DNA of 60,000 nucleotides from Symbiodinium natans (lineage: Eukaryota; Sar; Dinophyceae; Suessiales; Symbiodiniaceae), in assembly GCA_905221605.1 (NCBI GenBank), contig CAJNDS010000802.1:188001-248000 (forward strand), given 5' to 3'. Each line of letters starts with the position of its first letter. Positions within the stretch are counted from its first letter, which is position 1. Shown in pieces: positions 23,556-34,400 of the stretch. Below the pieces are notes generated by a model. That model searched no databases and was not told the DNA's origin. It saw only the letters and a program-made list of their open reading frames with translations. The translations under genes and the position numbers were made by a program.

Positions 23556-24962
23556 TTAAATAATTGGGTGGGAGGAAATGGGGAAGGTCTGTCCGTTGGT
23601 ATTCATGCGCATTGGGGTGGTTCTGTAGTACGCATTGGGCTGAAACTGGTAGTGCCAGAACTTCACGATGAGGTGGCAGTGCGTGTCGACCCAGAGTTCG
23701 CTGAGTGGTGGGCCTCCCTCCGTGTCTGAGAACTCCTCCTGCATGTCCTGCGTGAATTGTTGCAAGTCGAGATCAACGTGGGAGCCATTGTCCGTGATCT
23801 CTCTCGTGTTGCTGCGGCATATGCCGTGTTGCTCCAGGCGTTGGAGGATGCAGGATACCTCGTCGTAGGTCATGAATGGGATGTCCCCTTGGATGAACAA
23901 GTAGTACCATGTGCGTATGGTGTCGTGGAGGTTGAACATGCGGGTAATGCGAAAATGTCTGGTGGGATCGTTTTCGCATAGTTTGGTGGCGAGGTACACG
24001 ATGGAGGAGAGCTCCGGCCAAGCTTGTTGATGTGATATGGCCTGGACGTAGTTGAGCATCATCAGGCATTGTATGTGGCCAGTCTGGTACTCCTCCGTGA
24101 CTTGGGGTGTGTGTTGGACATACAATCCCAGGATGCTGCGATGTGCGAAGTAGCATTCCTCGATGATGAGGTCGTGGCGGTCCACGTGTCTATACGGTGT
24201 TTGGCTGACGGGCTGCGGTGCAAAGACGAGTTCAGTGCCACCTTTCGTCATCCGTTTGTTGCGCCACTGGAATGCCAGCACGGTCGGCCACGTGGATCTA
24301 TGGTCGTGCATGGGAAAGATATGAACCTGTGTTTGTGGTAGTATGCGCATGTCCACCAAATGGTCGTAGAAGTCCCTGGGGAACTCCTCGTTGCGTACCA
24401 GGAACTTGAACGTGACGAAGTCGGGCTCTCCTTGTTTGATGGTATGGACGGCGTTGCAGACCCCTTTGCTGACGCATTTCAAAGTTTGGCGTTGGTGCAT
24501 CTCCATGTAGAAGCCGTGGATGGTCGTGACGTTCAGGCTCATGTACTGCACGACTGGTCGGGATCTTGCATGGTCTGCAAATTGGAGGTGAGTTGGTGAA
24601 CGATATCGATGGCATAATTGAGCCCGCAAAATCTGATGGGCGAAAACTGCTCCTTTGTGTAGTCGCTGTTGGCCTGCGGCCAGGGAGTCAGCTTCCATAG
24701 GCAGGTCCTCCACGACGCATCGATGTATCAGGGAGTCCGGGTCTTCTTGTTGTGCAAGTGAATGCTCTAGATGAGGATGGGGGGAATGGGCAGGGTCCAA
24801 GTTCAACACCGTGCTGTTCCGTTTGTGTCGTAGTACTTGAAGGTGGAGCTGAACTTCCGTATCGGTCATGTGCCTGAGGTCCTTGGAGATGCCCTCGTCC
24901 ATGAAGATGAATCTGTATTTCTTGCCGAGCTCCGGGAGTATTAGGGGAAGGATTTGATCCAT
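23556..24962 (-). CDS. Large hypothetical protein, paralogue of A2 (A3)
   Basis: 469 codons from ATG at 24962 (an upstream in-frame TTG at 24971 is less likely). The first 35 residues, with Y-R-F-I-F-M-D-E-G and then L-R-H-M, match the start of A2 (Y-V-I-F-M-D-E-H and L-R-S-D), so the two genes look paralogous at the N terminus. A middle segment T-L-K-C-V-S-K-G-V-C-N-A-V resembles the L-x-x-x-C-x-x-F-type motif of A4 and C1. The protein is His-rich, with no membrane segment and no known catalytic motif. It is probably an element-specific protein; function unknown. Confidence 0.6.
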   Translation of the reverse strand: MDQILPLILPELGKKYRFIFMDEGISKDLRHMTDTEVQLHLQVLRHKRNSTVLNLDPAHSPHPHLEHSLAQQEDPDSLIHRCVVEDLPMEADSLAAGQQRLHKGAVFAHQILRAQLCHRYRSPTHLQFADHARSRPVVQYMSLNVTTIHGFYMEMHQRQTLKCVSKGVCNAVHTIKQGEPDFVTFKFLVRNEEFPRDFYDHLVDMRILPQTQVHIFPMHDHRSTWPTVLAFQWRNKRMTKGGTELVFAPQPVSQTPYRHVDRHDLIIEECYFAHRSILGLYVQHTPQVTEEYQTGHIQCLMMLNYVQAISHQQAWPELSSIVYLATKLCENDPTRHFRITRMFNLHDTIRTWYYLFIQGDIPFMTYDEVSCILQRLEQHGICRSNTREITDNGSHVDLDLQQFTQDMQEEFSDTEGGPPLSELWVDTHCHLIVKFWHYQFQPNAYYRTTPMRMNTNGQTFPISSHPII

Positions 24963-25298
24963 CTTGCTCAACTATGTACAACGATTGCTTCCAAGTCTCT
25001 CACAGCATGCCACATGCTTTTTGTTACTCAACACGGGGCTGCACTTTACAAATGTTCTTCAGCATGCTGTAGCTTCACTGTCAAATGCGCTTGTACCGAT
25101 GCGTTGACCGTATGAAAAATGCACCGCAAGCAAATCATGTCTCTGTCCGATAGAATGCGCACTCCGAAAAGCTGAACTGCGAATGTCTATGTTTTCAAAT
25201 CTCACATCGCAATGCAAACGAGTCTTGTCCGCATTAGCATGCGGACCTTCCATCTACGGGCAAATGTGGTTGGGCGGGGTCTTTCGTCGTCAATGACT
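24963..25298. other. Intergenic spacer A3-A2
   Basis: No ORF is supported. The spacer is notable for many ATGC-containing words (GCATGC twice, ATGCGC, ATGCAC). Confidence 0.5.
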
Positions 25299-26645
25299 TC
25301 AGTCCACGGACAGGTCTGGCTCGGCGTAGCGGTTGTAGGTGGTCGTCGGGAACCGTTGAGCCGGACTCCATCCTTGGCGTCTTTGCCAGTGGTCCTCTTC
25401 TTCTGAGATGGTGCCTGCATCTTCGAAGAGCGTGTGGCTGGAGAGCGGGTGGTTAGGCTGCCTGTGGTCGTGCTCTGCGTGTAGTAGGGAGGATACCAGT
25501 CTTTTGTGTTGACGGAGCCACTCTGTCATATTGTCGCGTAACGGTTGCATGGGGATAGCGCAGGTAGAGCAGTTGAAGTCGAGGATGGTGTAGTCCGGGC
25601 CAAAGATTTCTCTTGTGAAGCACCATTCTGCGTGTCTGGGGCTGAAGAACTTGAGAACGTGTATCATCATGTGGATGTCGGCGCGAGAGAAGATATTGTT
25701 CTGCAAGCAGGACGCGCTGTTCCTGGTTTGCCATCTTTGCAATTTAGTGTTGACGTAGAGGACGAGCTTGTGCACTCCAAGGACTTCAGGTGGCAGGTAC
25801 TGCTGGTACTCCTCGACCGTGTGCTGTCGGGTGATCGCTAAGATCGCATTCCACTCCATGTCGTCCTGAAGTTGTCGTTCTAGGTGCGAGGGTCGTGGGT
25901 TGGCTTTCTGGATGAAGATGACGCGTCCATCAGGTAGCGGTTTCATGGTGGGGATTGATATATCCTCTAGGAACAACTTGTCGCCGATCTGAAAACCCTT
26001 TCTGGCCATTGTCGCTATGCGCACCGTGGTCTCGTACCACGGCGAGGTAAGCAGAGCTGTGTTGGCCGATTCATACTTGGAGAAGACAATCTGGGCGATG
26101 TGGGGTAGGCACAATGCCGCGCCAGGGTGTGGGTAGTCATCTCGGAGAGGTTTTTCGACATAGTGAGCTTTGATGTGAGTAGGGACGCGGCGGATGATGC
26201 GCTGAATGTTGAGCTGGTACTTGGTTTTCTCACGGACCTCTTGACCGATAAGTCTTGAAACCGGGGCCAGCATCTGGTTGTCGGCTGGTAGTAGGCACAC
26301 GAACATGGCCGTCGTGGATGTGCTGGAGGAGATGTAAAGGTCCTTGAGGCCGTGGGGTGTCATCATGTCCCTGAGTGCCTGGTAGGTAATGGCGTTCCTG
26401 ATGCTGATGTGCCATCCTTCGTATTCTTTGAAGTACGACGGATCGATGACTTTGTGTAGGGGTGCCTTCTCCGTGTAGTACGCTGGGGCTGTGTGGTACG
26501 TGTCGTCGAGGTAGTTGTACCTTTGGTAAAAGGGTTCCATGCTGTTGCGTGGATCGCTGCGCAGATGCTCCATGTCGAGTTCGTGCTCATCCATGAAGAT
26601 CACGTAGAAGGGACCGGTCAGGAAGTCCAGTATGTGGCTCCACAT
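25299..26645 (-). CDS. Large hypothetical protein, paralogue of A3 (A2)
   Basis: 448 codons from ATG at 26645. N terminus: I-L-D-F-L-x4-F-Y-V-I-F-M-D-E-H-E, paralogous to A3. The body is mixed alpha/beta in character and rich in Tyr and His. Near residue 350 is a C-x2-C pair (N-C-S-T-C-A-I-P), and the C terminus is acidic then basic (E-E-E-D-H-W-Q-R-R-Q). A pyrimidine-rich tract (26649-26669 on the other strand as GGGTTAGGGAAAGGACAGGGG) lies directly before the ATG. No known family. Confidence 0.62.
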   Translation of the reverse strand: MWSHILDFLTGPFYVIFMDEHELDMEHLRSDPRNSMEPFYQRYNYLDDTYHTAPAYYTEKAPLHKVIDPSYFKEYEGWHISIRNAITYQALRDMMTPHGLKDLYISSSTSTTAMFVCLLPADNQMLAPVSRLIGQEVREKTKYQLNIQRIIRRVPTHIKAHYVEKPLRDDYPHPGAALCLPHIAQIVFSKYESANTALLTSPWYETTVRIATMARKGFQIGDKLFLEDISIPTMKPLPDGRVIFIQKANPRPSHLERQLQDDMEWNAILAITRQHTVEEYQQYLPPEVLGVHKLVLYVNTKLQRWQTRNSASCLQNNIFSRADIHMMIHVLKFFSPRHAEWCFTREIFGPDYTILDFNCSTCAIPMQPLRDNMTEWLRQHKRLVSSLLHAEHDHRQPNHPLSSHTLFEDAGTISEEEDHWQRRQGWSPAQRFPTTTYNRYAEPDLSVD

Positions 26646-26648
26646 GTT

Positions 26649-26669
26649 GGGTTAGGGAAAGGACAGGGG
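26649..26669 (-). promoter_or_regulatory. Pyrimidine tract before A2 start (possible trans-splice acceptor)
   Basis: The coding strand reads C/T only apart from three A and one G, with the core CCTTTCCC, and is followed within five bases by the ATG. The same core precedes genes C4 and C5. Dinoflagellate mRNAs receive a trans-spliced leader at AG sites after pyrimidine tracts, so an acceptor role is plausible. Confidence 0.4.
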
Positions 26670-26865
26670 CCGGGTTTGTGCCGAAATCTGTGGTTATGTT
26701 CGCACATGTGATAGTGAAATGATGAGGGCTTCCATTTGCACGGGAGGGTGTGAGGGGAAGGGTTCGGGGAAGGTGATCAGGTCAGCATGGCTTCAACTCG
26801 CGCCCTGCCAATTGACGGCTTCTTTTGTAGTTTCCAGAAGGCCTGTATGGCGCAGGTGTGTGAAT

Positions 26866-27831
26866 CTATGTGCAATGAGGATCAGGAAGATCGCAATGTT
26901 CTCGGCTGTCACATCCTCTGTTTTGAAGGCATGCTTCTACTTCACTCTCGTCGTCTGAGATTTGGGACTGTTGATCGTCGTCTTCTTTTGGTGGCGGATG
27001 ATCGGGCATTGGGGAGTTGTGTGGGGTGTCCTTCTTGGACCCTGAGGGTTGTGTAGTTTGGTCCGGCATTGCGCTGTCCTCCTTGAGTCGGTCGAGCGTG
27101 TAGTTGTCCTGGTTCGGGAGGCTTCTCTTGGTCTCCTTGTCATAGTGCGTGTGATACTGCCATCCGTTCTTGTGCCACGGGTGCTTCCAATTCAGCTGGT
27201 GCTGGTGTGAATCCTCTCTGGCCTTGCTGCGTATCGCAGCAAGATGAACGGCGAAAGGATGGGAGTGGAGCACTTGGGAAAAAGTGTGGTAGGTCGTGTT
27301 GTTCCACTGGGTGTGGGCCTTCCACTCTTTGTGCTTCTCCGGGTCCTCGATGGCCTCCCACGTCGTCATGATGGGTTGTTCTACGGGGTAGTCCACGGCC
27401 ACATAGGTGTGTGGATCGAGGTGTGCGAGGGAGATGTCCTGAAGAAGGTCCGAGGTGATGCCGTCGAGCTCGGGGTGCAGGCGCGGGTCGTCTGGTTGGT
27501 ACTGTTGTCGTCTTTTCTTGATTGTTTGTGGTGGTGCGTCTTGATCAGGTAGATGTGCAGGTTGTGGTGTGGGCATGGAAATCTTGTCTAGGTGGTAGCC
27601 GAAGTTCCTGTGCCAGTCTTGTAGGTGTCCCCAGATTGAGAGCGCCTCGCTGGTGGGGATCATGATGGGCGTGAAGGGGTGAGGTGAGTTGCCGATTTTG
27701 GTGAGTTGCTCAAGTAGAAGTTGGGCGGTGTACCAGCGGATGGGGATGTGGATGTCGGGGAGTTCCAAGTAGTCCTGGTCGTACGCAGCCTGCACTGCCT
27801 TGTTGAACGCCGTCTGTGTTAGCCAGCTCAT
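26866..27831 (-). CDS. Hypothetical protein with acidic C-terminal tail (A1)
   Basis: 321 codons from ATG at 27831. The N-terminal 80 residues are predicted helical (S-W-L-T-Q-T-A-F-N-K-A-V-Q-A-A-Y). A K-K-R-R patch lies near residue 130, a His/Trp-rich middle (W-K-H-P-W-H-K-N-G-W-Q-Y-H) follows, and the tail is Pro/Asp/Ser-rich with E-D-D-D-Q-Q-S-Q. The 5'-most visible gene of cluster A, it is preceded by a G-rich tract on the plus strand (27835-27860). The basic patch and acidic tail suggest a nucleic-acid or chaperone-like role, but this is a guess. Confidence 0.55.
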   Translation of the reverse strand: MSWLTQTAFNKAVQAAYDQDYLELPDIHIPIRWYTAQLLLEQLTKIGNSPHPFTPIMIPTSEALSIWGHLQDWHRNFGYHLDKISMPTPQPAHLPDQDAPPQTIKKRRQQYQPDDPRLHPELDGITSDLLQDISLAHLDPHTYVAVDYPVEQPIMTTWEAIEDPEKHKEWKAHTQWNNTTYHTFSQVLHSHPFAVHLAAIRSKAREDSHQHQLNWKHPWHKNGWQYHTHYDKETKRSLPNQDNYTLDRLKEDSAMPDQTTQPSGSKKDTPHNSPMPDHPPPKEDDDQQSQISDDESEVEACLQNRGCDSREHCDLPDPHCT

Positions 27832-28541
27832 GAGGTGGGGCGATTGGGGAGAGGTGGGTTGGTTGTGGTGCTGGCGTGGCTGATCTGAAAATGGTCTCGC
27901 TTACGCAGTCTTACGCAATCTCACTCATGCCGGTACTTACTGTCCCTAAAGGACGTGTTGGCTTTCGATACAGTCAAAACTCAGTATGCAGATCGACATG
28001 GTGCATGCACTCTCCGCAGGACGAATTTTCTTCTTATCCTGCCGACAGACATGTTGCACATGCCGGATTTCCTTCCGGCAGCGCCTTCTCAAGACACGCT
28101 TCTTCTTAAGGAAATGCATATGCCACCCGACGTCAAAACTCCGTTGATCTCAATGTCGTCGCTGTCAGCTTCCGATGGCTCGACTCATGCATCGCCGGCA
28201 TAAGTGGACTTCGTGTGTGCCTTCTTTAGCACACCATCCTCCGCACGCGCAGTACAGTCTGCACCCGCTGTACTCGTGGGACGCGCTTCTCCATTATGTT
28301 AGACATTACTCACGTCCCAAATTGTGCGGCACCAAAACGTGCATAAAATTGCGCCTCCAAGAAAGTGGGCATAAACTCAACTCACATAAAATATATCTCA
28401 ATCGAATGAAAAGAGAAGCGAATCGAATCAATACATTCCAGAGCCTCTTTTTCTTCATGAGAAGGTGGCGGCGAGTCTCAAGCACCAGTACCAAAAGATG
28501 GGCGTGAGAGTACGCAGGGCGTCTCCCCCCCCCAACGGCGA
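27832..28541. other. Spacer between cluster A and the DIRS-like element
   Basis: About 700 bases with no supported gene. It must contain the 3' boundary of the DIRS-like element and the upstream flank of A1, but I could not identify terminal repeats. Confidence 0.5.
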
Positions 28542-29675
28542 TCACCAGGCCGTCTTTTGGTGCTTCTGCTTCTTTCGAGGGTGCTTGTCAGTGCGCACCA
28601 TCTGAGCCGCTTTGCGCGAAGACTCGAACTGCATTTTGGTCTCCCAAAGTTCAGACAAAATCCCTAGGGGAAGATCTGAGAAGCTGAGACTGACACGATG
28701 CTGTGCTGAAAAGGAGGTGAAAACTTCATTAGTGAGCTGATCTGCCAAAACGTTCTCATCCCGAGGCTTCCAATTAAGTGACAACGTCAACCCGGCTGCC
28801 ATCAGCAGGTCGGAAAGCTGGATGTTCACCAACATCAGTGGCCATTTGGTCGTTGAGAGCTTACGCCGCAAGGCCTCATTGCCACGGTTGTCTGTAGCTG
28901 CCGTCACATTCACTGGGAGGCGACGCTGGCGAAAGGTGGGCTGCAACCAACCGAATGCAAACAACGCAGCTAGCGTCCCCAAAAGCTCTGCTGAAGCTGA
29001 GGCCCACTGCGAACCCCCCTTTTCGTCGAAGAGGTACGGCACCTCATTAGGACCCAACTTCAAAGAGAACCACTTAGCATCCTTCGGAGCCTTTCCTAAA
29101 CTTTCCCAACCTCCCAGCACTACAAAACCATCTGCACATTTCGCATCGGTATGGAAAGCAGCTTCCCGATGCACGGTGGGCTGTGCTGCACTGATCTTGT
29201 AGGACTCACGGCTGAGGAGCATGTTGACATAGCTCAAGACAAGAATCACCGTCAAAGGCAAAGTGGCAGTCAAGCCCGGGGCTGTTGCGGCGGACCAAGC
29301 TAAGTGTGGTTTAAGCCAATGAAGTACCCTCGCCACAAAACCCAACCGACCTAAGAATTCGCTAAAGTCACGGGTCTGGACCACATAGTGGGATTGCTTG
29401 GCCTTCTCCACCCAATCAGCAATGTATTTCCCACGAGCAGCTGTGATGCCCAGTGCATGACTCTGAAAGTCCAACTCATAGCCTATGACCTGCACCCGCC
29501 AACCTCCCTTGAACTTCTTGTATGAGAACGGCGTCCCCATCATCTCGTAGAGCGCAAGCCACATCAGTGAGTTCACATATCTTTGCCGCCCTCCAAAGGT
29601 GGATAGTAAATCATCCACGTAAACGATCTGATAAAACCAGGATTGCAAAAAGGCAGCGGGCCACTGTCCGGCCAA
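28542..29675 (-). pseudogene. DIRS-like RT C-terminal part and RNase H
   Basis: 377 open codons. Starting residues carry the RT motif C box Y-V-D-D-L-L (about residues 18-23). RNase H follows with H-T-D-A-K and G-F-V-V-L-G-G-W (first Asp near residue 175), S-A-S-A-E-L-L-G (Glu near 228), T-D-N-R-G-N-E-A (Asp near 262) and a final D-E-N-V-L-A-D-Q. Lys-rich C terminus. The first half of the RT is in a different frame (29611-30322); the frames cross near 29645-29665 around a T run, so a one-base indel has broken the gene. The predicted role is cDNA synthesis and RNA template removal. Confidence 0.8.
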
Positions 29676-30322
29676 TTATGCCGAATAAGCGAGCCCACCA
29701 GAACGATGCAGAGGAGATGCCAAACGTTCCTACGGTGTTTACCCAAATCGTATTTGAGCCCTCAACTGCGCGGCAAGCGAGGAAAGGCCAATCGGCCCGG
29801 CGGACCTTACACAGCCGATGTGCAGAAGCCACATCAGCGGAGACCACAAAGGGGACCTCCCCGCACTTGACAGGCTCATCCACCATGTAGGCTATGTCCG
29901 CGGGGCCGGGCACTGCTTGCTGACTGAGAAGGCGAATATTATTATTCACTTGCACTCCGTGCGTTCCGTCGTGGAGCGGACGTGCTGAGTTGTCGGGTTT
30001 GCGAATGGCACCCAACGAAGCGATTCGAATATTCGCCTCCCCAAATTCCTGACGCAACGCACCCAGAGTAGTGGGGTACATCCTTCCCAAGCTCTCTTCT
30101 TCGCGGAACTTTTCAAGCAAGGCCTCCTCTGACTCCAGGGCACTAGAGTAGTTGTCCCGATCCCACTCAAACTCTGACGCGTCTAGACGCCGTGACTTAA
30201 CCTTGGGCTCGAAAACCTGGGGCACATGGGGGATGGGTGCATCCACCCCAATCGGCACGCCTCTCACGAAGTTGTCCTCTCCTTCCGTGATAATCTCCCA
30301 GTCAGGATCCTCAAGCAACTCG
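29611..30322 (-). pseudogene. DIRS-like RT N-terminal part, 5' end separated by copia-like insertion
   Basis: The frame is open to 30420, but codons upstream of 30328 belong to the copia LTR. The native part begins T-A-E-L-L-E-D-P and reaches RT motif A (F-V-V-S-A-D-V-A-S-A-H-R) and motif B region (G-T-F-G-I-S-S-A-S-F-W-W-A-R-L). The catalytic Y-V-D-D is in the next frame downstream. The upstream partner is the dioxygenase ORF ending at 38847; an Ala codon spans the empty-site junction in frame. Confidence 0.8.
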
Positions 30323-30327
30323 GCAGT
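30323..30327. repeat. Target-site duplication GCAGT (left copy)
   Basis: Five bases identical to 38842-38846, immediately outside the two LTRs. Five-base duplications are usual for Ty1/copia integrases. Confidence 0.92.
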
Positions 30328-30484
30328 TGAAAACTTTTGATACTCACGAGCACAGCTGCATCGGCACATGACATGAGACATGACTGTAAAGCTTCTGGGC
30401 AAAACAAAACATCCCACCACGAGAAATCTTCACAAGGAAAATACATGGTTAAGAGTCCCATGTAAGACATCGAAATCGTGATCA
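30328..30484 (-). repeat. 3' LTR of copia-like element 2
   Basis: 157 bp, TG...CA, two mismatches to the 5' LTR (near 30409 and 30421). A very short LTR, so promoter and polyadenylation signals must be compact; no TATA or AATAAA box is evident. Confidence 0.95.
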
Positions 30485-30494
30485 CCCCGCCAAA
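30485..30494 (-). other. Purine-rich site next to 3' LTR
   Basis: The minus strand reads TTTGGCGGGG immediately before the 3' LTR, a short candidate polypurine tract for plus-strand priming. The C interruption makes it weak. Confidence 0.45.
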
Positions 30495-31039
30495 GGATGA
30501 TTTGCCGCGTTTCGCAAAGCAGGCTTTCAGAACGATTTTGGTGGGAACTACTGCTATACATGCCCAGAGCAAGACAGCCAACAAGCCTCATATCAACAAG
30601 TGCAGAGCAACACTCGGTTTGTCCTTTGCTGCCGTGGGCGGACATACCGCACTCCAGGGCCGCCACCGTTTTGGTGGGCTTTGTACAGGCCTACGGGCAC
30701 CTCCTAACCTTTGACCTTTGGGCACCTTGTGAGCTCTGAGGCTCCAAGCGAGTCTGCTTGCCAGCTCCGCAAGCTGCAAGAGTATCGGCATCACATGGCT
30801 GTGATGGGTAAAGGAGAGGTTGCCGGCCACATGCAAAAGTTGTCAATCTCTTAAAGATTTGAAGGTGATCCAATGCAATTCAAGAAAATTGCACACAAGC
30901 TCGGGTACAGTGGTACCAGCCAGTGACTGCATCCACAAGAGGCATCATGAGCATTTCAAGAAATTGCTTCTATCAAATTCGGGTTCATTTAAACACACAT
31001 GCAACGAATAGTTGTCGGTCATCGTGATTGGGCTCATTT
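30495..31039. other. 3' untranslated region of copia-like element 2
   Basis: About 545 bases between ORF3 and the 3' LTR with no supported gene; short frames on both strands lack motifs. Confidence 0.6.
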
Positions 31040-31426
31040 TCACGTATCATCGTGCGGTTCTGGCTCCGGAAGGTTCTGAGGCACTGGATTTGGGATCTGC
31101 TGACCACCCACATGAAGGATGTGGAACATGGCAGCCAAGCGGGCAATGTCCTGGCGACGCCCGAGCTCTCTGGCCCAAAACTGGCATAACTGACACATGC
31201 TGTACTGACCAGGAAACTCAAGCTGCAACTGGCGATATAGCAGCCTGCGAACATATCGCGCCCTCATCAAACCATCGCAATCCCCAATGAGATGAAAGCG
31301 GGTCCCACTCACTGGGGCAATCCATACCTCAGCATCCTCCCTCACCTGAAGGATGTCATCATCCTGTAGCAGTGGCTGCTGCACTTCTGCTGGCTGACCT
31401 GCAGGGATCAGCTGCATGGCTGGCAT
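31040..31426 (-). CDS. ORF3 of copia-like element 2, Ada-like zinc-binding protein
   Basis: 128 codons from ATG at 31426. The ATG overlaps the pol stop as TGATG, which suggests translation by termination-reinitiation. The central part reads V-W-I-A-P-V-S-G-T-R-F-H-x4-C-D-G-L ... C-Q-L-C, with H46, C51, C79 and C82 (numbering from the GTG one codon upstream). This is the small metal-binding layout also seen in gene A5 of cluster A. An extra ORF after pol is unusual for copia elements. It could assist nucleic-acid binding or targeting; that is inference. Confidence 0.6.
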   Translation of the reverse strand: MPAMQLIPAGQPAEVQQPLLQDDDILQVREDAEVWIAPVSGTRFHLIGDCDGLMRARYVRRLLYRQLQLEFPGQYSMCQLCQFWARELGRRQDIARLAAMFHILHVGGQQIPNPVPQNLPEPEPHDDT

Positions 31427-34400
31427 CACACATCGATGGCTGCTGCTTCACCAACCATCTCATAAAGTGCAACCAGCTCTGCCTGGTTTTGGTAGGCTGG
31501 TCCATGGCCTCCAGGATACACGTCGTCATCGTCATCTTCTGGTTCTGAGTCTGGCTGCTCAGATTCGTGCTCAGAGTCACTCGGTGTCGCAGGCGGCGAT
31601 CGACCGAGGATTTCTGCACGAGTTCGTGGCGAATAATGTTGTAAGCCTAGACTTTCACGGCTACTTTCTGATGTGGTGTCAAGGTTCTCTGCAAGAGCAG
31701 GCGCTTCGGCTAGCAATGGTTGCTCAGCCTCTGTTGCTTCAAGCCTAAACCAACTACGTACCCACCTAACTAAGGGCCACTCCAAAAGGGATGCAAAGTT
31801 CATGTTGGCGCTGGCACGGCCAAGCATGAATGCGATGCAAACTGTTAAGGTGACAACGAAGGCAAAGCTGGTCCATGGGTATGCATCCTCGCCTGCTGAT
31901 GCGGGCGAGTCAGGCACAAACTGTGCTCGGTCCTCATCATCCGCAGCCTTGTTACCCACGACCTGAACCAGCAATGCAAGAAGATGCAACGCCTCGGCAT
32001 TCCCCCGACCTGTGCTCCTCACAGCACGAAGAAACTTCTTTGCCTGCTCACGGCGTTGTAGTTCCTCAAACTCAGTTGTCCCGACCAATGAAAATCCATC
32101 GTGTGAATCACGGATTCCAAGGATGTGGCTCAAGGTACGGACACGGGCTCCTGTCAAGGACTTTGTAAACAAATCAGCAGGATTTGTCAGGGTCGGTACT
32201 GCGTGTAGCGACGCTTTCTTCCACTTGAACAAGAAATCCTGCAACCATAACAAGCGTCCGGAGATATGGCGAAGACGTCCGCATCCCTGCCTTCCCATGA
32301 TCCCCCGAGCTGCGCTGGAATCTGTGAACAGGTGCATGGACACATCAACACGCATGATGTGCTGCAGGGCACTGCGAAGGAGGATGCCGTCGCATGTAGC
32401 ACTCACGCATGCGATATATTCACTCTCTCCACTGCTTAAACTCACGCAGCTCTGGCTTCTGGAAAAGGTGTGAATCACCATCCCATCGAAGGCTATGCAT
32501 CCGGCACTGGTGCTCTTTCGTGTTGATTTGTTCCCTGACCAATCAGCATCAGCGAACACCTCCAAGGTGTGGGTGTCATCTCGGACAACCAGGCCGATGC
32601 CTTTGCCCTCAGTCCGAAGGCAAGTGACGTGATTCTCGTGGAAGAACATGTAGTTCACCAGGTGGCGCAGGCAGCGCCATGATCCCTCATTGGGACTCCC
32701 ACACATGCTGCTCAATGTCTTTATTGCATACTGTGCAGCAGGATAATCGCTTGACACATAAAGCAGCACCCCAATGCACTTTCTGTAGATTCCTGACTTC
32801 TCCTCATCAAGTGGCGTTAGCTGTGTCCATAAAGGAAGCGTGCCTGTTGGTAAAGGACTGTCCTTTGGGCGCTGTGCGGCGACGCCAAGGATTCTTGCAA
32901 GATCTACGACGTGCTTAGGGTTTGGGCTAATGCAGAAAACATCACCCTTGACCCATCTGTGTCTCCGTTTTAAGAAACTGACCTCATCATCGGGTTGTCT
33001 CAAAAAGGAAATTGTGCAGCGATACCTGGACTTCACACACTCACTGAGTCTCTGCATGGTCGGATCGGACCCGACTGCAAAAAGATCATCAACGTGGCAA
33101 AGACCCCCGCCTCCCCCGCCATGGCCCTCATCTGAACCTCCAGGAATGGAGAACAGTGCTGGGGCTTCCACCAGCGGTTCAATGGCCATTTCCTTTATCA
33201 GGTGTGCTTGAAACGCTTGGAACCAATCCTTGGCTCCTGAGCGTTGGCCTGGGAGGTTTCGGAGTAGCTTGTAGTATCTTTGCTCACCTCTCACCCATAT
33301 GGTAACGATGGTATCGATGGCTTGCGGAACCGTCAGATAAGCATCTGCAACGTCCAAAGATAGGGCTGTCCAGCCCTCAGGCTGACGTGCAACAAGCGCA
33401 GCTGGCAGCACACGAAGAAGTGCATTCGACGATGCAGGTGCAAACACCTCGTTGTCCACCATGGCACTGAGCCACCTGAACTCACGGGCGACAAAACGGG
33501 CCCGACGAAGGAAAGCTTCTCCACCTCCTTTCGGCGATGGTTTCACTCTCCAAGTTTTGACCATTTTTGTGCTTAGACGCTTAAACCCGCTGAAGTCAGC
33601 TGTGGCAGGTAGCCTTTCAAGAACATTCATGGTTTCAAGTCGGGCTAACTCGAATGCTTCAGCTATGTCGTCAATGTGGGCCAATTCTTCACTTGACAGC
33701 TGAGGCTCACCGGCCCCAAAAGGCCTCCACAACTCTTCAGGGATGTTCTTGGCATCTTCGAAATTGTCGGTTGCATTCCAAGCAGGCGGATCCTCAACTG
33801 ACTCGTTGAGGTCAGTGTCTGACCCAAGGCCTAGGTCTTCTAAGTGGACGATTTCATCGTTGTGGTGATGGGAATTCACTGCCCGGATCCTCTGGCGCTT
33901 TGCTTCCTGAACATCACCATCAAATTCAGCTCCTTCATGAACCTGTTCAAGTTCAGCCATGGCACTGTCTAAACCTTCTAGTCCCCCTATTTCATCAACC
34001 GGGGTGGTCGGCTGACCGGGGTTAAGGCCTACACCCAGACTAGGGTTTGGGGTCAGTGCCTGACACGGCTTGGGCTCTCCTGTGGCCAGTGCGCTCTCAG
34101 GAGGCGCTGATCGTGGTGGAAGTCTGGAAGGTTGTGACGGTTCCTGGGCAGGAGGTCGATAATCGGGAGTCGCAGGCATGCCATCGGCTGGCAATCTCAC
34201 AGAAGAAGGGGCGAGGGCAATGTCATGGGGATTGTCGAAGACATCTTCATTCTCTGTTGGCGGGTCGCTGGCTGCAACCTCACTCCCACTGCCAGGGCCT
34301 TCCTCTGTGACTGGCTTTGGTGCAAGTTGGTTGCGACTTGCTCCGACACGTCCAGCAAGGAATGACACATGCTTGTCAGGTGTGTCTCGCAATGCAGGCA

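Noticed and set aside
20557-27831. Integrated giant-virus fragment
   Set aside because: No capsid, polymerase, packaging ATPase or other viral hallmark motif is visible in the six ORFs.
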